This document shows positions 46,566 to 56,215 of a stretch of 64,000 bases of DNA, one piece after another. Numbering within the stretch: position 1 is the first letter of the stretch; the number at the start of each line of letters is the position of its first letter. The DNA is from Gillisella vitis (GTDB lineage Bacteria > Pseudomonadota > Alphaproteobacteria > Rhizobiales > Rhizobiaceae), in assembly GCF_021559775.1 (NCBI RefSeq), contig NZ_CP056049.1:1-64000 (forward strand), written 5' to 3'. The translations under genes and the position numbers were made by a program. The notes below the pieces were generated by a model, which did no database searches, was not told the DNA's origin, and saw only the letters and a list, made by a program, of their open reading frames with translations.

Positions 46566-47375
46566 GGCATCGTAAACTTAATGGACGCAGGGCCAGCGAA
46601 AGACGCTGTCCGCAGATATTTCTCATGCTCGGGCAATCTTCGCCCACAGGCTCATCGCCTCCGCGCGCAGTTCGCGATGATGGCCGGAGGTTATGTCGTG
46701 GCGCGGGATGTGAAACAGGTTGGCGATCGGATCGTGGATAGAGACAAATCGTTGTAGATGTCGCTGTGACTTGAAGCGCTTCATGATCCGCTCTCGTCGC
46801 CGGACTGGCTGGTGAGAATTCTCCGCCCGATTGTTCAACCCTTTGTGGGAGCGATGCTCGACACCGGGCATGAGCTCCCGCTTGGCTGCGCCGTAAGATC
46901 GCAGCTTGTCTGTAATCATCACCCGCGGCGATCGTCCCTGGCCCTTCAAGAGCCTTGCGCATCAGGCGCTTGGCGGCCTTGGTATTTCGGCGGCTTTGCA
47001 CGAGAACGTCCAACACGAAACCGTCCTGATCCACAGCACGCCACAGCCAATGCTTCTTGCCGCGCATTGAAACAACGGCTTCATCGAGATGCCACTTTTC
47101 CCCAAGCCGACCGGATGACCGACGACGGATCTCGTTGGCAAAGATGCGGCCGAACTTCTCCGCCCACAGCCGGACGGTTTGGTGGGATACGATGATCCCG
47201 CGGGCAGCCAGCAAGTCCTCAACCATTCGCAGGCTTAGAGGGAAACGGAAATAGAGCCACACAGCGTGGGCAATGACTTCTGCGGGAAAGCGATGCCGAC
47301 GATAGAGTGGATCACGGTCTGTCATGACCCGTCATTCGCACATCAAGTTCCACATTCCGTTAAGTTGACGATGCC
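46566..47375 (-). mobile_element. IS6-family insertion sequence, copy 4 (right member of inverted pair)
   Basis: An 810-base element with the same ends as copy 3 but opposite orientation. It cuts the IstB remnant on its left. Its right flank ctttggagaca is the exact complement of the 11 bases on the outer side of copy 3, so both left ends (in IS orientation) face the same outward sequence. Confidence 0.9.
46623..47325 (-). pseudogene. IS6-family transposase with the same one-base insertion
   Basis: The translation matches the copy at 44576-45278 throughout, including the frameshift after MRKAL. The shared mutation shows that the two copies duplicated after the gene was already broken, or were homogenised later. 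Confidence 0.88.
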
Positions 47376-47456
47376 CTTTGGAGACATGACTGCACCCGCC
47401 CCGCCAAGCTCAAACATCACCTCAAATCACCTTGCCAAACGGGGGCCATCCAGACA

Positions 47457-48455
47457 TTACAGTGCCGCTCGGATTGCTGTTCTTAAGCCAGTTGGCGATT
47501 GGCCGAACGTCTGAGCAAAGACCTTGGCGAAGTGCGACGCATTTCCGAACCCGACCTCAAGCGCAATTTCGACCAAAGGTGCTTTGGACTGGACAAGAAG
47601 ATGTTTTGCGCGCTCCAATCGCACTCTTCTGTAGATCATTGCCGGAGAATTCTTGGTTTCGTTCATAAAGAGACGTTCAAGTTGTCTTCTGGACAGGCCA
47701 ACCGCTGCTGCCAGATCCTGGATCGGCAGATTACCCTCGATGTGCTGTTCCATCATAATAAGCGTCGCTCTGATCCTGGGATCGTTGCACTCGATGGACA
47801 GCGGTTTGCGTGTTTGAATGGCAAGGGCTGATCGGGCTTTCTCGATGTGAAGAACCTCGAGAGCATTTCTCTCGGCATCCTTGCTGATGTGACGGCGAAC
47901 GATCAACGCCGCCATGTCAGCGGCGCTACTCCCGCCCACACACGAGCCCCGTGTTCTGTCGAGATTGAAAATACGGTCGGAGCGAACCTGAAGATCGGGG
48001 AAACGCTCCCGAAATGCGTTATAATGCAGCCAGCTTACGCATGTGCGATGGCTTTTCATCAAGCCAAGTTCGGCCAGGATAAAAGACCCGGTGCAGACCC
48101 CAATCAGTTTGACGTTTTTTGTGGCGGACTTTTTCAAAAATGCAGCCGTTTCCCGGTCGATTGGCTGTTCGTTGTTCAGCAACCCGCCGACGACGACAAT
48201 AAATTGAAACTGGCTCGGATCTTCTACCAAGTCTGAGGTCGGAGCGACCTGAACGCCACAGCTGGAGGTGATGAGGTGCCGCGTGCTGCCGAGCACATCC
48301 CAGTCGGCCAGAACCCGCCCCGAACGATCGAATTCATCGCTGGCGAGGCGCAGCGTGTCCACGAACAATGCGAAGGCCGAAAGCGTGAATGACCTTGCGA
48401 GCACGAAGCCGATTTTCAGGCGGTCGACCGGGGCGTTGGTATCGGAGGGCGTCAT
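47457..48455 (-). CDS. GlxA-family AraC-type transcriptional regulator
   Basis: A 332-residue regulator starting at MTPSDTNAPVDRLKIGF (ATG 48455, GGAG upstream). The N-terminal DJ-1/PfpI-like amidotransferase domain (KIGFVLARSFTLSAFALFVD, IGVCTGSFILAELGLM) is followed by an AraC HTH pair (IQDLAAAVGLSRRQLERLF, VEIALEVGFGNASHFAKVF). Relatives control choline, betaine and carnitine catabolism. It lies at the 3' end of the imino-acid operon and probably senses a nitrogenous substrate or product. Confidence 0.92.
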   Translation of the reverse strand: MTPSDTNAPVDRLKIGFVLARSFTLSAFALFVDTLRLASDEFDRSGRVLADWDVLGSTRHLITSSCGVQVAPTSDLVEDPSQFQFIVVVGGLLNNEQPIDRETAAFLKKSATKNVKLIGVCTGSFILAELGLMKSHRTCVSWLHYNAFRERFPDLQVRSDRIFNLDRTRGSCVGGSSAADMAALIVRRHISKDAERNALEVLHIEKARSALAIQTRKPLSIECNDPRIRATLIMMEQHIEGNLPIQDLAAAVGLSRRQLERLFMNETKNSPAMIYRRVRLERAKHLLVQSKAPLVEIALEVGFGNASHFAKVFAQTFGQSPTGLRTAIRAAL

Positions 48456-48508
48456 TCTAAACTCCAATCGGGGCAGGCATGTATCGCGAGGTGCCTGTAA
48501 GCCCTACT

Positions 48509-49507
48509 TTATTTGATCTGGAAGCCGTGAGCCAGAGGATCTCGATCGTCCACGAAGATCGTGTTGTGACCAATGATCCGTGCCCATCCCCCAACGCTCG
48601 GCCTGATCCCTTTGAAGGTGCCGACAACGACCTCTTCCTCGACCCGTCCTTCGAAAACAGTGCCGATGATACTTTCCTGGCGAAACGCCTCACCCACCTT
48701 CAATCGACCCTTGCCGTAAAGCTGGGCCATTCTTGCCGAAGTGCCGGTCCCGCCCGGGGAGCGATCGATGGCCTTGTCGCCGTAGAATACGGCTCCACGC
48801 CCGTCTGCTGCATTGCTTGTCGGCTTATCGCACCAGAGAGCGTGATGAACGCCTCGAATCCGCTCATCATCCGGATGCTGGGGATCGCAGATGTCTGCCA
48901 GCGCGTTGCGCAGCTTCACGCTGAGGTCTACGATATCACTGCCGGACATGCCGTCCAGTCCTGCCCACGATGCCTGCGGCTCCACCACGGCATAATAATT
49001 GCCGCCATAGGAAATATCGACAATAAGACGCCCGATGCCGGGAATATCAACCTCGACATCTGCTGCGTGGAGATAGCTCGGCACGTTGAACATACGAACG
49101 GATTCCACGAATGCACCGGGCTTTTCATAGTGTATATCCACCCGACCAGCCGGAGTTTCGATGGAAAGCTGTCCTTCGACCCTTGGCGTGATGAGGCCTT
49201 CCTCGATACCGGCTGTCACCAAGCCAATCGTACCAGCTCCGCACATCGGCAGGCATCCGCTGACCTCGATGAAAATGACTGCGAAATCGCAGTCGTCGCG
49301 GTAGGCCGGATAAATGATCGCGCCGGACATGATGTCATGGCCACGTGGTTCGAACATCAGGGCTTTTCGCACCCAGTCATGGTCCCGGACAAACAGTTCC
49401 CGACGCTCAGCGATCGGCAAATGCGGTAGAAGTGGACCGCCTCCGGCAACGAGGCGAACCGGATTGCCGCATGTATGGCTGTCGATACAAAAGAAGCTGT
49501 GCCGCAT
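48509..49507 (-). CDS. Proline racemase/4-hydroxyproline epimerase family enzyme
   Basis: A 332-residue member of the proline racemase superfamily (HSFFCIDSHTCGNPVRLVAG). The first active-site Cys89 is present in LPMCGAGTIG. The position of the second catalytic Cys in the DRSPxGTGTSARMA block is Gly252 here. In the family Cys/Cys pairs racemise or epimerise and Cys/Thr or Ser variants dehydrate 3-hydroxyproline, so the reaction of this protein is uncertain. Context (DapA-type deaminase, FAD oxidase, semialdehyde dehydrogenase) fits 4-hydroxyproline 2-epimerase. Confidence 0.82.
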   Translation of the reverse strand: MRHSFFCIDSHTCGNPVRLVAGGGPLLPHLPIAERRELFVRDHDWVRKALMFEPRGHDIMSGAIIYPAYRDDCDFAVIFIEVSGCLPMCGAGTIGLVTAGIEEGLITPRVEGQLSIETPAGRVDIHYEKPGAFVESVRMFNVPSYLHAADVEVDIPGIGRLIVDISYGGNYYAVVEPQASWAGLDGMSGSDIVDLSVKLRNALADICDPQHPDDERIRGVHHALWCDKPTSNAADGRGAVFYGDKAIDRSPGGTGTSARMAQLYGKGRLKVGEAFRQESIIGTVFEGRVEEEVVVGTFKGIRPSVGGWARIIGHNTIFVDDRDPLAHGFQIK

Positions 49508-49526
49508 GATCGTTCCTTATCAAGTG

Positions 49527-50384
49527 TCAGGTGCTGGCTGCGCCGGGTGTCCGGCCTCGCTGCAATGCGCCGCGTGACAGTCGATCTAGGAAAATCGCCA
49601 CCGCGACGATCGCCAATCCTGCCCGCAGGCCGAGACCCATTTCCATGCGGGTCAGTCCGCGTGTGACCTCGGCTCCCAAGCCACCAGCCCCGACAAGACC
49701 GGCCAGAACAACAATGGCCAGCGACAGAAGAATGCACTGGTTTAACCCTACGAGCAGCGTGGGCGTTGCCGCAGGAATTTCAATCTTGAACAGGATCGCC
49801 CGCGGCGATGCACCGGTCGCCTGACCAAGTTCCAGCAAGTCTTTGGGCACCTGATTGAACGCCAGCGTCGTGAGCCGCAACATCGGTGGTATGCCGTAGA
49901 CGATCGTTGCGATGATCGCCGGGACCCGCCCGAGGCTGAAAATCATCACGGCGGGGATCAGGTAAACCCATGGCGGCACGGTCTGCATGATGTCGAGCAA
50001 AGGGCGGATGACCGCCTCGACCCGTCGATGCCGGGACGCCAGAATGCCAAGCGGAAAGGCAATCAGCACGGAGATACAAACCGACACCGTCACCAGGGCA
50101 AGGGTCTGCATCGACGCTTCCCATAGACCCGACAGGAAGCAGAATGACAAGGCAAACGCACTTGTTACCGCAACACGAAGAGTGACGAAGACGGCAGCCA
50201 GAGCAACGATGATCAGAATGACGGCATAGAAAGGTAGAAAGAGAAGAATGGTTTCGATACTTCCAAGAACGGCTTCGATGATCTTTGTCACAGTGTTGAA
50301 GAAGGGATGGAAATTCGCGTTCAACCAATCGACGGCGGGAGCGAGATAGGCACCCGGCGAAAACCAAACTGTTTCTGGAGTCAT
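49527..50384 (-). CDS. ABC transporter permease, quaternary amine/proline type
   Basis: A 285-residue permease with about six membrane segments and the ProW-type cytoplasmic loop (EAA-like) around AFNQVPKDLLELGQATGASP. It overlaps the second permease gene by four bases (ATGA). With its neighbours it forms a betaine/proline-type importer. Confidence 0.9.
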   Translation of the reverse strand: MTPETVWFSPGAYLAPAVDWLNANFHPFFNTVTKIIEAVLGSIETILLFLPFYAVILIIVALAAVFVTLRVAVTSAFALSFCFLSGLWEASMQTLALVTVSVCISVLIAFPLGILASRHRRVEAVIRPLLDIMQTVPPWVYLIPAVMIFSLGRVPAIIATIVYGIPPMLRLTTLAFNQVPKDLLELGQATGASPRAILFKIEIPAATPTLLVGLNQCILLSLAIVVLAGLVGAGGLGAEVTRGLTRMEMGLGLRAGLAIVAVAIFLDRLSRGALQRGRTPGAAST

Positions 50385-51229
50385 GATTTTACTCCCGTGT
50401 TACGGTTCGCCGCGCTTTGTGTCAGTCGATCAAGCACCATGGTGAGAATGACAATGGCAATTGCGGCGTTGATCGACGTTGCGATATTCAGCGTTCTGAC
50501 GGCGCTATAGATGGTTTCACCAAGCCCGCCAGAACCGACGATGCCAGCGATCACCACCATGCCGAACGCCATCATCAGGCTCTGGTTGATCCCGGCCATG
50601 ACGCTCGGTATCGCGAATGGCAGCCTGATCTTGACGAACATTTGCCAGGACGTCAGGCCGTTGGCCTGTCCCAGTTCAATAAAATCATTGGGCGTTCTGC
50701 GGATGCCGAGAGATGTCAGCCGGATCGCCGGTGGCATGGCGACAATGACCGTGGCAAGAAGGGCCGTGGCAGGTCCATATCCCATCAGTGCAATGGTTGG
50801 CAGAAGGTAGATATAAGGTGGCAGCGTCTGGATGAGATCGAGCACCGGCTCGACAATCTTGTCGAAGGCTTGGACGAAACCCGCCACGATACCAATGGGA
50901 ATGCCGATCACCAGCGCCATGAAGGTGGCCGTGATGACCAAGGCCAAAGTGCTCATGGTTTCGGCCCAAAGGCCCATGACTGCGCAGCCCAGCATGGCGA
51001 CACCGATCAAAAGACCGGCCTTGCTGTTGATCAACCGCCATCCGAGAAGGGCTGCAATCAAGGCAACCACATAGAATGGCGGGAGCTGAAACAGCCAGAT
51101 AACGCCGCTATAGGTGCCTTCCAGCACCGCTCTGATGGAATCAAACAGCCATGAGGCATGATCGCTGATCCAGTTGAGCGTGTCGTCAATGTGTTCATCA
51201 AAGCTGTCTGTAATGACGGAGGTGTCCAT
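50381..51229 (-). CDS. ABC transporter permease, quaternary amine/proline type
   Basis: A 282-residue ProW-like permease, paralogous to the next gene. The coupling loop GIRRTPNDFIELGQANGLTS matches its partner's. Two different permease subunits imply a heterodimeric membrane channel, unlike the single ProW of E. coli. Confidence 0.9.
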   Translation of the reverse strand: MDTSVITDSFDEHIDDTLNWISDHASWLFDSIRAVLEGTYSGVIWLFQLPPFYVVALIAALLGWRLINSKAGLLIGVAMLGCAVMGLWAETMSTLALVITATFMALVIGIPIGIVAGFVQAFDKIVEPVLDLIQTLPPYIYLLPTIALMGYGPATALLATVIVAMPPAIRLTSLGIRRTPNDFIELGQANGLTSWQMFVKIRLPFAIPSVMAGINQSLMMAFGMVVIAGIVGSGGLGETIYSAVRTLNIATSINAAIAIVILTMVLDRLTQSAANRNTGVKS

Positions 51230-51240
51230 GACATTCCCCC

Positions 51241-52332
51241 CTATGCCACTGCGGTCGGCTGGGCCGGACTGCCTGCGACACCGCAGAGCAGGCCGCGCGT
51301 GGTGACAATACCGATAACGTCGCCGTCTTCGGCAATGGCCACGGCATCGCGTTCGGACTGCATGGTCAATGCGATCAGCGCACCGATATCCGCCTCCGGC
51401 GTGGTGCGCAAAAGCGTATCAATGTCGGAGCCAGGATGATCACGTTTATAGTCTGCAACGGGGATCATGACGGAATGCGCCTTGACCAGGTGAACTCTGG
51501 AAATGCCGGCGACGAATTCTGCGACATAATCGTCCGCCGGCTGCGTGACGATCTCTTCTGCATTTCCGACCTGGACGATAACCCCGTCCTTCATGATGGC
51601 GATACGGTCGCCGATGCGGATCGCTTCTTCCAGATCATGGGTGATGAACACGGCGGATTTCCCAAGTGATTTGGTGAGTTGCCGGAATTCGTCCTGAAGC
51701 TGGCGACGGATCAGCGGGTCGAGCGCGCTGAACGGCTCGTCCATCAGAATGATCTCGGGGTCGGCGGCAATAGCGCGGGCAAGACCGACGCGTTGCTGCA
51801 TGCCGCCCGACAGCTCGGAGGGATAGCGCGCCGTCCAGTCCGACAGGCCGACCTTGTCCAGCGCCGCACGGGCAGTCTTGTATCGCTCTTCCTTGCCGAC
51901 ACCTCTGACCTCCAGACCAAAGGCGGCATTCTCCAGCACGGTCCTGTTCGGCAACAGGGCCACGCTCTGGAAGACCATCCCGATATGGCGCGCGCGGATG
52001 TCGCGCAGCTGGGCGGCGTTCAAGGCAGAGATATCCTTGCCTTTGACCAGAATCGTGCCAAGGCTCGGTTCGATCAATCTGTTCAGGAGGCGGATCAGGG
52101 TCGATTTGCCGCTGCCCGACAATCCCATGATACAGAAAATCTCGCCGCGTCGAACCTGAAGGCTGGCATCTGAGACCCCAACGACACAATCGTATTCCGT
52201 CAGGATCTGCTTCTTGGAGAGGCCTCTTGTCTTGACCGCCTCGACGGCGGCTTTCGACCGGGCTCCGAATATCTTCCAGACAGACTGGCAGTCGATGAGG
52301 ACTTCACTGGCATCATGCATTGACGTGGTCAT
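51241..52332 (-). CDS. ABC transporter ATP-binding protein, ProV-like
   Basis: A 363-residue ATPase starting at MTTSMHDASEVLIDCQSVWK (ATG 52332); the frame is open upstream without a better start. Walker A GLSGSGKST, signature LSGGMQQR and Walker B IILMDEPF are present. The C-terminal extension (DVIGIVTTRGLLCGV) resembles a CBS-type domain as in glycine betaine/proline ATPases that sense ionic strength. Confidence 0.92.
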   Translation of the reverse strand: MTTSMHDASEVLIDCQSVWKIFGARSKAAVEAVKTRGLSKKQILTEYDCVVGVSDASLQVRRGEIFCIMGLSGSGKSTLIRLLNRLIEPSLGTILVKGKDISALNAAQLRDIRARHIGMVFQSVALLPNRTVLENAAFGLEVRGVGKEERYKTARAALDKVGLSDWTARYPSELSGGMQQRVGLARAIAADPEIILMDEPFSALDPLIRRQLQDEFRQLTKSLGKSAVFITHDLEEAIRIGDRIAIMKDGVIVQVGNAEEIVTQPADDYVAEFVAGISRVHLVKAHSVMIPVADYKRDHPGSDIDTLLRTTPEADIGALIALTMQSERDAVAIAEDGDVIGIVTTRGLLCGVAGSPAQPTAVA

Positions 52333-52423
52333 CGCGTTCCCCGCGCGCCGGTATTGACCGGCATTCTCTTTTGTGGACGTCAGGGCCGGGCCGCCGCCAT
52401 CACGAAAGCCCGGCCTTCTCATT

Positions 52424-53275
52424 TTATTCCGATTTGATGTTTTCCCAGCGCTTCAGGAGATCGGCATGGCTGTCAGTCCAGCTCTTGATGGCCTCATCCA
52501 TGGTCTTGCCGTCGTTAACCGCGCTGTTGATTGCGGCGATGTCGGCAAGCGGCACATACACGCTGGCAATCACTTCACGCGCATGCGGGTTCTGAGCCGA
52601 GAAGCCCTTCTGCCCGATCCAGTAGTAGCTCTGCGCTGGCGGGAACACGCCCTTGGGGTCCTTGAGGAATTTGACGTCGTATTTCTGTGCCATCCATGAT
52701 GGTTCCCAGATCGTCACGGCAATCCATTCCTTGCGGTCGGATGCAGACTTGAGAGCCGCCGTCATCGCAGCCGTGCTGCCTTCAACGAGCTGAAGTTTGA
52801 GGCCGTAGTCCTTGACGGCGTTGGCCGCATCCTTCATCAGGCCCGAGCCAGGCTCGATGCCGATGATCTTGCCGCCGAACTTGTCGGCATTTTCGTTCAA
52901 CTGTTCGACGGAGTCGATGGGGACGTATTTCGGAACAGCGATCGCCTGATACAGGCCGTGCGAGACCGGCGAGATTTTTTCCAGACGCTTCTTGTTCTTG
53001 TTCCAGTAATCCTGCGCGACATAATCGGTTTGCGACGCCAAAATCTGGACATCGCCCTTACTCAATGCGGCATAAGCAATGCCCCATTCGGAGAAGGGTA
53101 CGACTTTCACGGTGTAGCCGGAGTCTTCGAGCACCTTCTTGGTGATGCCGGTGATCGGGGTGAGGTCTTCCCAAGACATCGTGCCGATGGTGACGGTTTT
53201 TTCTTCCGCATGTGCAGACAGGGCGGTCATTCCGACCATCGCCGCTGCGCAAAGTGCCTTCCACAGAATCTTCAT
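52424..53275 (-). CDS. Glycine betaine/proline-type substrate-binding protein
   Basis: A 283-residue periplasmic OpuAC/ProX-family protein with signal peptide MKILWKALCAAAMVGMTALS (cleavage after about AHA, residue 23). Segments KTVTIGTMSWEDLTPITGI and WNKNKKRLEKISPVSHG are typical. It is first of the transporter genes, separated by about 80 bases from the oxidase gene upstream. Confidence 0.91.
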   Translation of the reverse strand: MKILWKALCAAAMVGMTALSAHAEEKTVTIGTMSWEDLTPITGITKKVLEDSGYTVKVVPFSEWGIAYAALSKGDVQILASQTDYVAQDYWNKNKKRLEKISPVSHGLYQAIAVPKYVPIDSVEQLNENADKFGGKIIGIEPGSGLMKDAANAVKDYGLKLQLVEGSTAAMTAALKSASDRKEWIAVTIWEPSWMAQKYDVKFLKDPKGVFPPAQSYYWIGQKGFSAQNPHAREVIASVYVPLADIAAINSAVNDGKTMDEAIKSWTDSHADLLKRWENIKSE

Positions 53276-53354
53276 TTTTCGCTCCTAGTTTTACGTTCCC
53301 ATTATCGTTGAAGCCTCGCGCATAAGCGCGGTCTCCCCATTGCGCTGCGACGGT

Positions 53355-54701
53355 TCATCCCTCGCGGCCTGCACGCAATTCCTGCCATTTGATCACGGTG
53401 TTGGCGCCGAGCCATGCGAAAGGCTCCGGCGGAAGCCTGCTCGGCTGTGCGTGATCGTTGAACTCTTCGAGATGTGTTGAGGTATTTCCGGTGGCGAGTT
53501 CCGCTGTCAGCATGCCAGCCAGCGTGCTTTTCACCGTACCAAGACCGTTTTCGCAGCAAGCCGAGTACAGCCCTTCTTCGATCTCGCCGAAGGCCGGCAC
53601 ATGGTTGCGGGTGAGGCAGATGCGGCCTGCCCAGCAGTGTTCGAACGGCAGGTCCTTCAATGCGGGAAAACGCCTGTCCAGCGACACCCGATGTTCCCGA
53701 GCCATTTTTCGCAGACGCTGATCTGTCAGCTTCAGGCTGAAGTCGTAGGTCCACTTGGTCCGCAAAGCGATGCGCGACTGGCCGTTCGATGTGATTTTCC
53801 GAACCGTTGCTCCCATGGGATCGGCAGGCAACAGAGCCCATCGATCATGCCCGCTTGCCTTGCGCCCGAAATCCTCTGCCGGGAACGGAGCCGTCATTGA
53901 GGCATATCCGAAGAAGTGCATGAGGCGACCGTTGAAATGACCGAAGTCATTGATATGGCCGTTGACGCCCAGAATGACCCTGGGTGCAGAGACACTGCCC
54001 CGTGGTGAAGACGCTGTCCATAGGCCGCTTTCCCGCATCAGGGACGTGACAGGCGAGCGCTCGAAGATATCGACCTGCTGCCAAAGCCCGGCTGCGAAGT
54101 TTCTGATATAGTCGGCGGGCTGGATGAGCACGGCCCCCGGCGTGTAAATGCCACCGAGGTAGAAATCGGTTCCGGTGATCTCCCGCATTTGTGCCGCATC
54201 GAGGAAACTGTGCTTCTCGCCCGCATTCAGCAGGGATTTGCCAAAATCCTCATTTAGCTTCATGCCGCGCTCGGTTGCCGCCGCATTGATCTTGCCGGAC
54301 GGATCGAACGTCTCGCGTGACATTCCGTATTCCGCCGCAGCTTGCGTTGCAAAGGCAATCGCCGTGCGGTTCTGCGCCATTTCGATGCGGGTATCGTCGG
54401 TACTGCCACTTGAATATTCGCCAGACGACAGGTCGTGCGGAACATCGATCATGAAACCGGAATTTCGTCCCGAGCCGCCTTTTCCCACTTCGCTTGCGTC
54501 GAGAATGACAATCTTGTCGTCTGGTCGAAGCTGTAGCAGACGACGGGCAGCGGAAAGACCCGCAAAGCCCGCACCGACAATCAGCCAATCCGCAGTCACG
54601 TTGCCTTCCAGGCTGCGGAGGGGAAACGAACGCGTGCTGATCGCCTCCCAGCCGGAGACACCATTTTCAACGGGCAAACGTTTGACCGATATTTTGTTCA
54701 T
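53355..54701 (-). CDS. FAD-dependent amine/D-amino-acid oxidoreductase (DAO family)
   Basis: A 448-residue flavoprotein with the FAD motif LIVGAGFAGLSAARRL at about residues 41-56 and C-terminal DAO features (FEHCWAGRICLTRNHVPAFG). It resembles PuuB/glycine-oxidase-like enzymes. In a hydroxyproline route it would oxidise cis-4-hydroxy-D-proline to the pyrroline; as a PuuB-like enzyme it would oxidise a glutamylated amine. Its start overlaps the aldehyde dehydrogenase stop (ATGA). Confidence 0.85.
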   Translation of the reverse strand: MNKISVKRLPVENGVSGWEAISTRSFPLRSLEGNVTADWLIVGAGFAGLSAARRLLQLRPDDKIVILDASEVGKGGSGRNSGFMIDVPHDLSSGEYSSGSTDDTRIEMAQNRTAIAFATQAAAEYGMSRETFDPSGKINAAATERGMKLNEDFGKSLLNAGEKHSFLDAAQMREITGTDFYLGGIYTPGAVLIQPADYIRNFAAGLWQQVDIFERSPVTSLMRESGLWTASSPRGSVSAPRVILGVNGHINDFGHFNGRLMHFFGYASMTAPFPAEDFGRKASGHDRWALLPADPMGATVRKITSNGQSRIALRTKWTYDFSLKLTDQRLRKMAREHRVSLDRRFPALKDLPFEHCWAGRICLTRNHVPAFGEIEEGLYSACCENGLGTVKSTLAGMLTAELATGNTSTHLEEFNDHAQPSRLPPEPFAWLGANTVIKWQELRAGREG

Positions 54702-56215
54702 CGGATTGTCTCATCCACGGAACGCTCGGAAAGGTCGATCCAGATCGTCTTCAGTTCGCAATAATTGTCATGCGCAAAGATCGACTTGTCGCGGCCACCG
54801 AAGCCCGATTCCTTGTAGCCACCAAACGGGGTGGAGGCATCACCTTCGCCAAAGCAATTGACGGTGACGAGCCCGGCACGAATGTCACGGGACAACCGGA
54901 TCGCCTGGCGCAGGCTGCCGGTATAGACCGATGCGGTAAGGCCGTAATTGGTGTCATTGGCCAGCGCGACGGCTTCGGCCAATGTATCGAAGGCGGTCAC
55001 TGACAGGATCGGTCCGAAAATCTCCTCCTTGAACAGGCGGCTTGAGGGCGTGACCCCATCGACAACAGTCGGCTCAATATAAATGCCGCCATGCGTCGCA
55101 CCGCCATGGACAACAGAGAGCTTCTCTGTTTTCGCATCATCGAGAAACGATTTCACTTTTTCAAAGTGGGTTTTGCTGACGAGCGCCCCGATGCGGTTTT
55201 CCGGATCGAGCGGATTGCCGGTCTTCCATTCGCGCAGATAGGCACCGATCCGCTCTAGCAATTCGTCCTTGATCGTTCTGTCGACAATCAGGCGGGACGT
55301 CGCGGAGCAGTTTTCGCCCATGTTCCAGAACGCACCGTTAACGACCTGCTCGGCCACCAGATCGAGGTCTTCGGCATCGGCAAGAACGACGGCGGGGTTT
55401 TTGCCGCCGCATTCGAGAACCACTTTCTTCAGGTTGGAATCTGCCGCATAGCGCAGGAAGCGACGTCCGGTCGCCGTCGATCCGGTGAAGGCCACCATGT
55501 CGACATCCATGTGCAGACCGATCGGCTCGCCCGCTTCCTTGCCGCCGCCGGTGACGACGTTGAAGACGCCAGCCGGAATCCCTGCTTCAATTGCGAGTTC
55601 GGCGACCCGCAGCGTGGTGAGCGAGGTTTCCTGTGCTGGCTTGACAATGACCGAGCATCCCGAAGCCAGCGCCGGACCGATCTTCCAGGCCAGCATCAGC
55701 AGAGGAAAATTCCAGGGGAGAACGCAGCCGACCACCCCGATTGGTTCGCGCACAACCATTGCCAGCGCGTTTGGCCCGACCGGATTGGTATTGTCGTATA
55801 GCTTGTCGATGACTTCGGCATGGAAGCGGATGGTGTGGATCGTATCGGCCACATCGACTGTCTGGCATTCGCGCACCGGTTTGCCGCTGTCGAGACTTTC
55901 CATGACAGCCAGCTCGTGGCGGTTTTCCTCGATCAGCTTGGCTAGTTTCAACAGGGCGGCCTTCCGGTCGCCGGGAGCCAGAAGCCGCCAGCGGCCATCG
56001 TCGAACGCCTGCCTTGCCTTGGCAACCGCATCATCGACGTCGCTCACATCACAGGCGGCAATCTCCGCCAAGGTCTCGCCAGTTGCGGGATTGATCGAAG
56101 TGAAGGTCTTGCCGGACTTTGCCGGACGAAACGCACCGTCAATGAAAGCGTTGGTCGGCAATTGAAGACTGGCAGCAATGGCCTTGTATTCGGCCACGGT
56201 CAAAGGTTCATGCAT
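54698..56215 (-). CDS. NAD(P) aldehyde dehydrogenase (semialdehyde dehydrogenase type)
   Basis: A 505-residue aldehyde dehydrogenase starting at MHEPLTVAEYKAIAASLQ (ATG 56215), eight bases inside the end of the DapA-type gene. The catalytic Cys is in WNMGENCSATSR and the Glu in VVLECGGKNP. Sequence style is PuuC/betaine-aldehyde-like. In context the substrate may be 2-oxoglutarate semialdehyde, giving 2-oxoglutarate. Confidence 0.88.
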   Translation of the reverse strand: MHEPLTVAEYKAIAASLQLPTNAFIDGAFRPAKSGKTFTSINPATGETLAEIAACDVSDVDDAVAKARQAFDDGRWRLLAPGDRKAALLKLAKLIEENRHELAVMESLDSGKPVRECQTVDVADTIHTIRFHAEVIDKLYDNTNPVGPNALAMVVREPIGVVGCVLPWNFPLLMLAWKIGPALASGCSVIVKPAQETSLTTLRVAELAIEAGIPAGVFNVVTGGGKEAGEPIGLHMDVDMVAFTGSTATGRRFLRYAADSNLKKVVLECGGKNPAVVLADAEDLDLVAEQVVNGAFWNMGENCSATSRLIVDRTIKDELLERIGAYLREWKTGNPLDPENRIGALVSKTHFEKVKSFLDDAKTEKLSVVHGGATHGGIYIEPTVVDGVTPSSRLFKEEIFGPILSVTAFDTLAEAVALANDTNYGLTASVYTGSLRQAIRLSRDIRAGLVTVNCFGEGDASTPFGGYKESGFGGRDKSIFAHDNYCELKTIWIDLSERSVDETIR

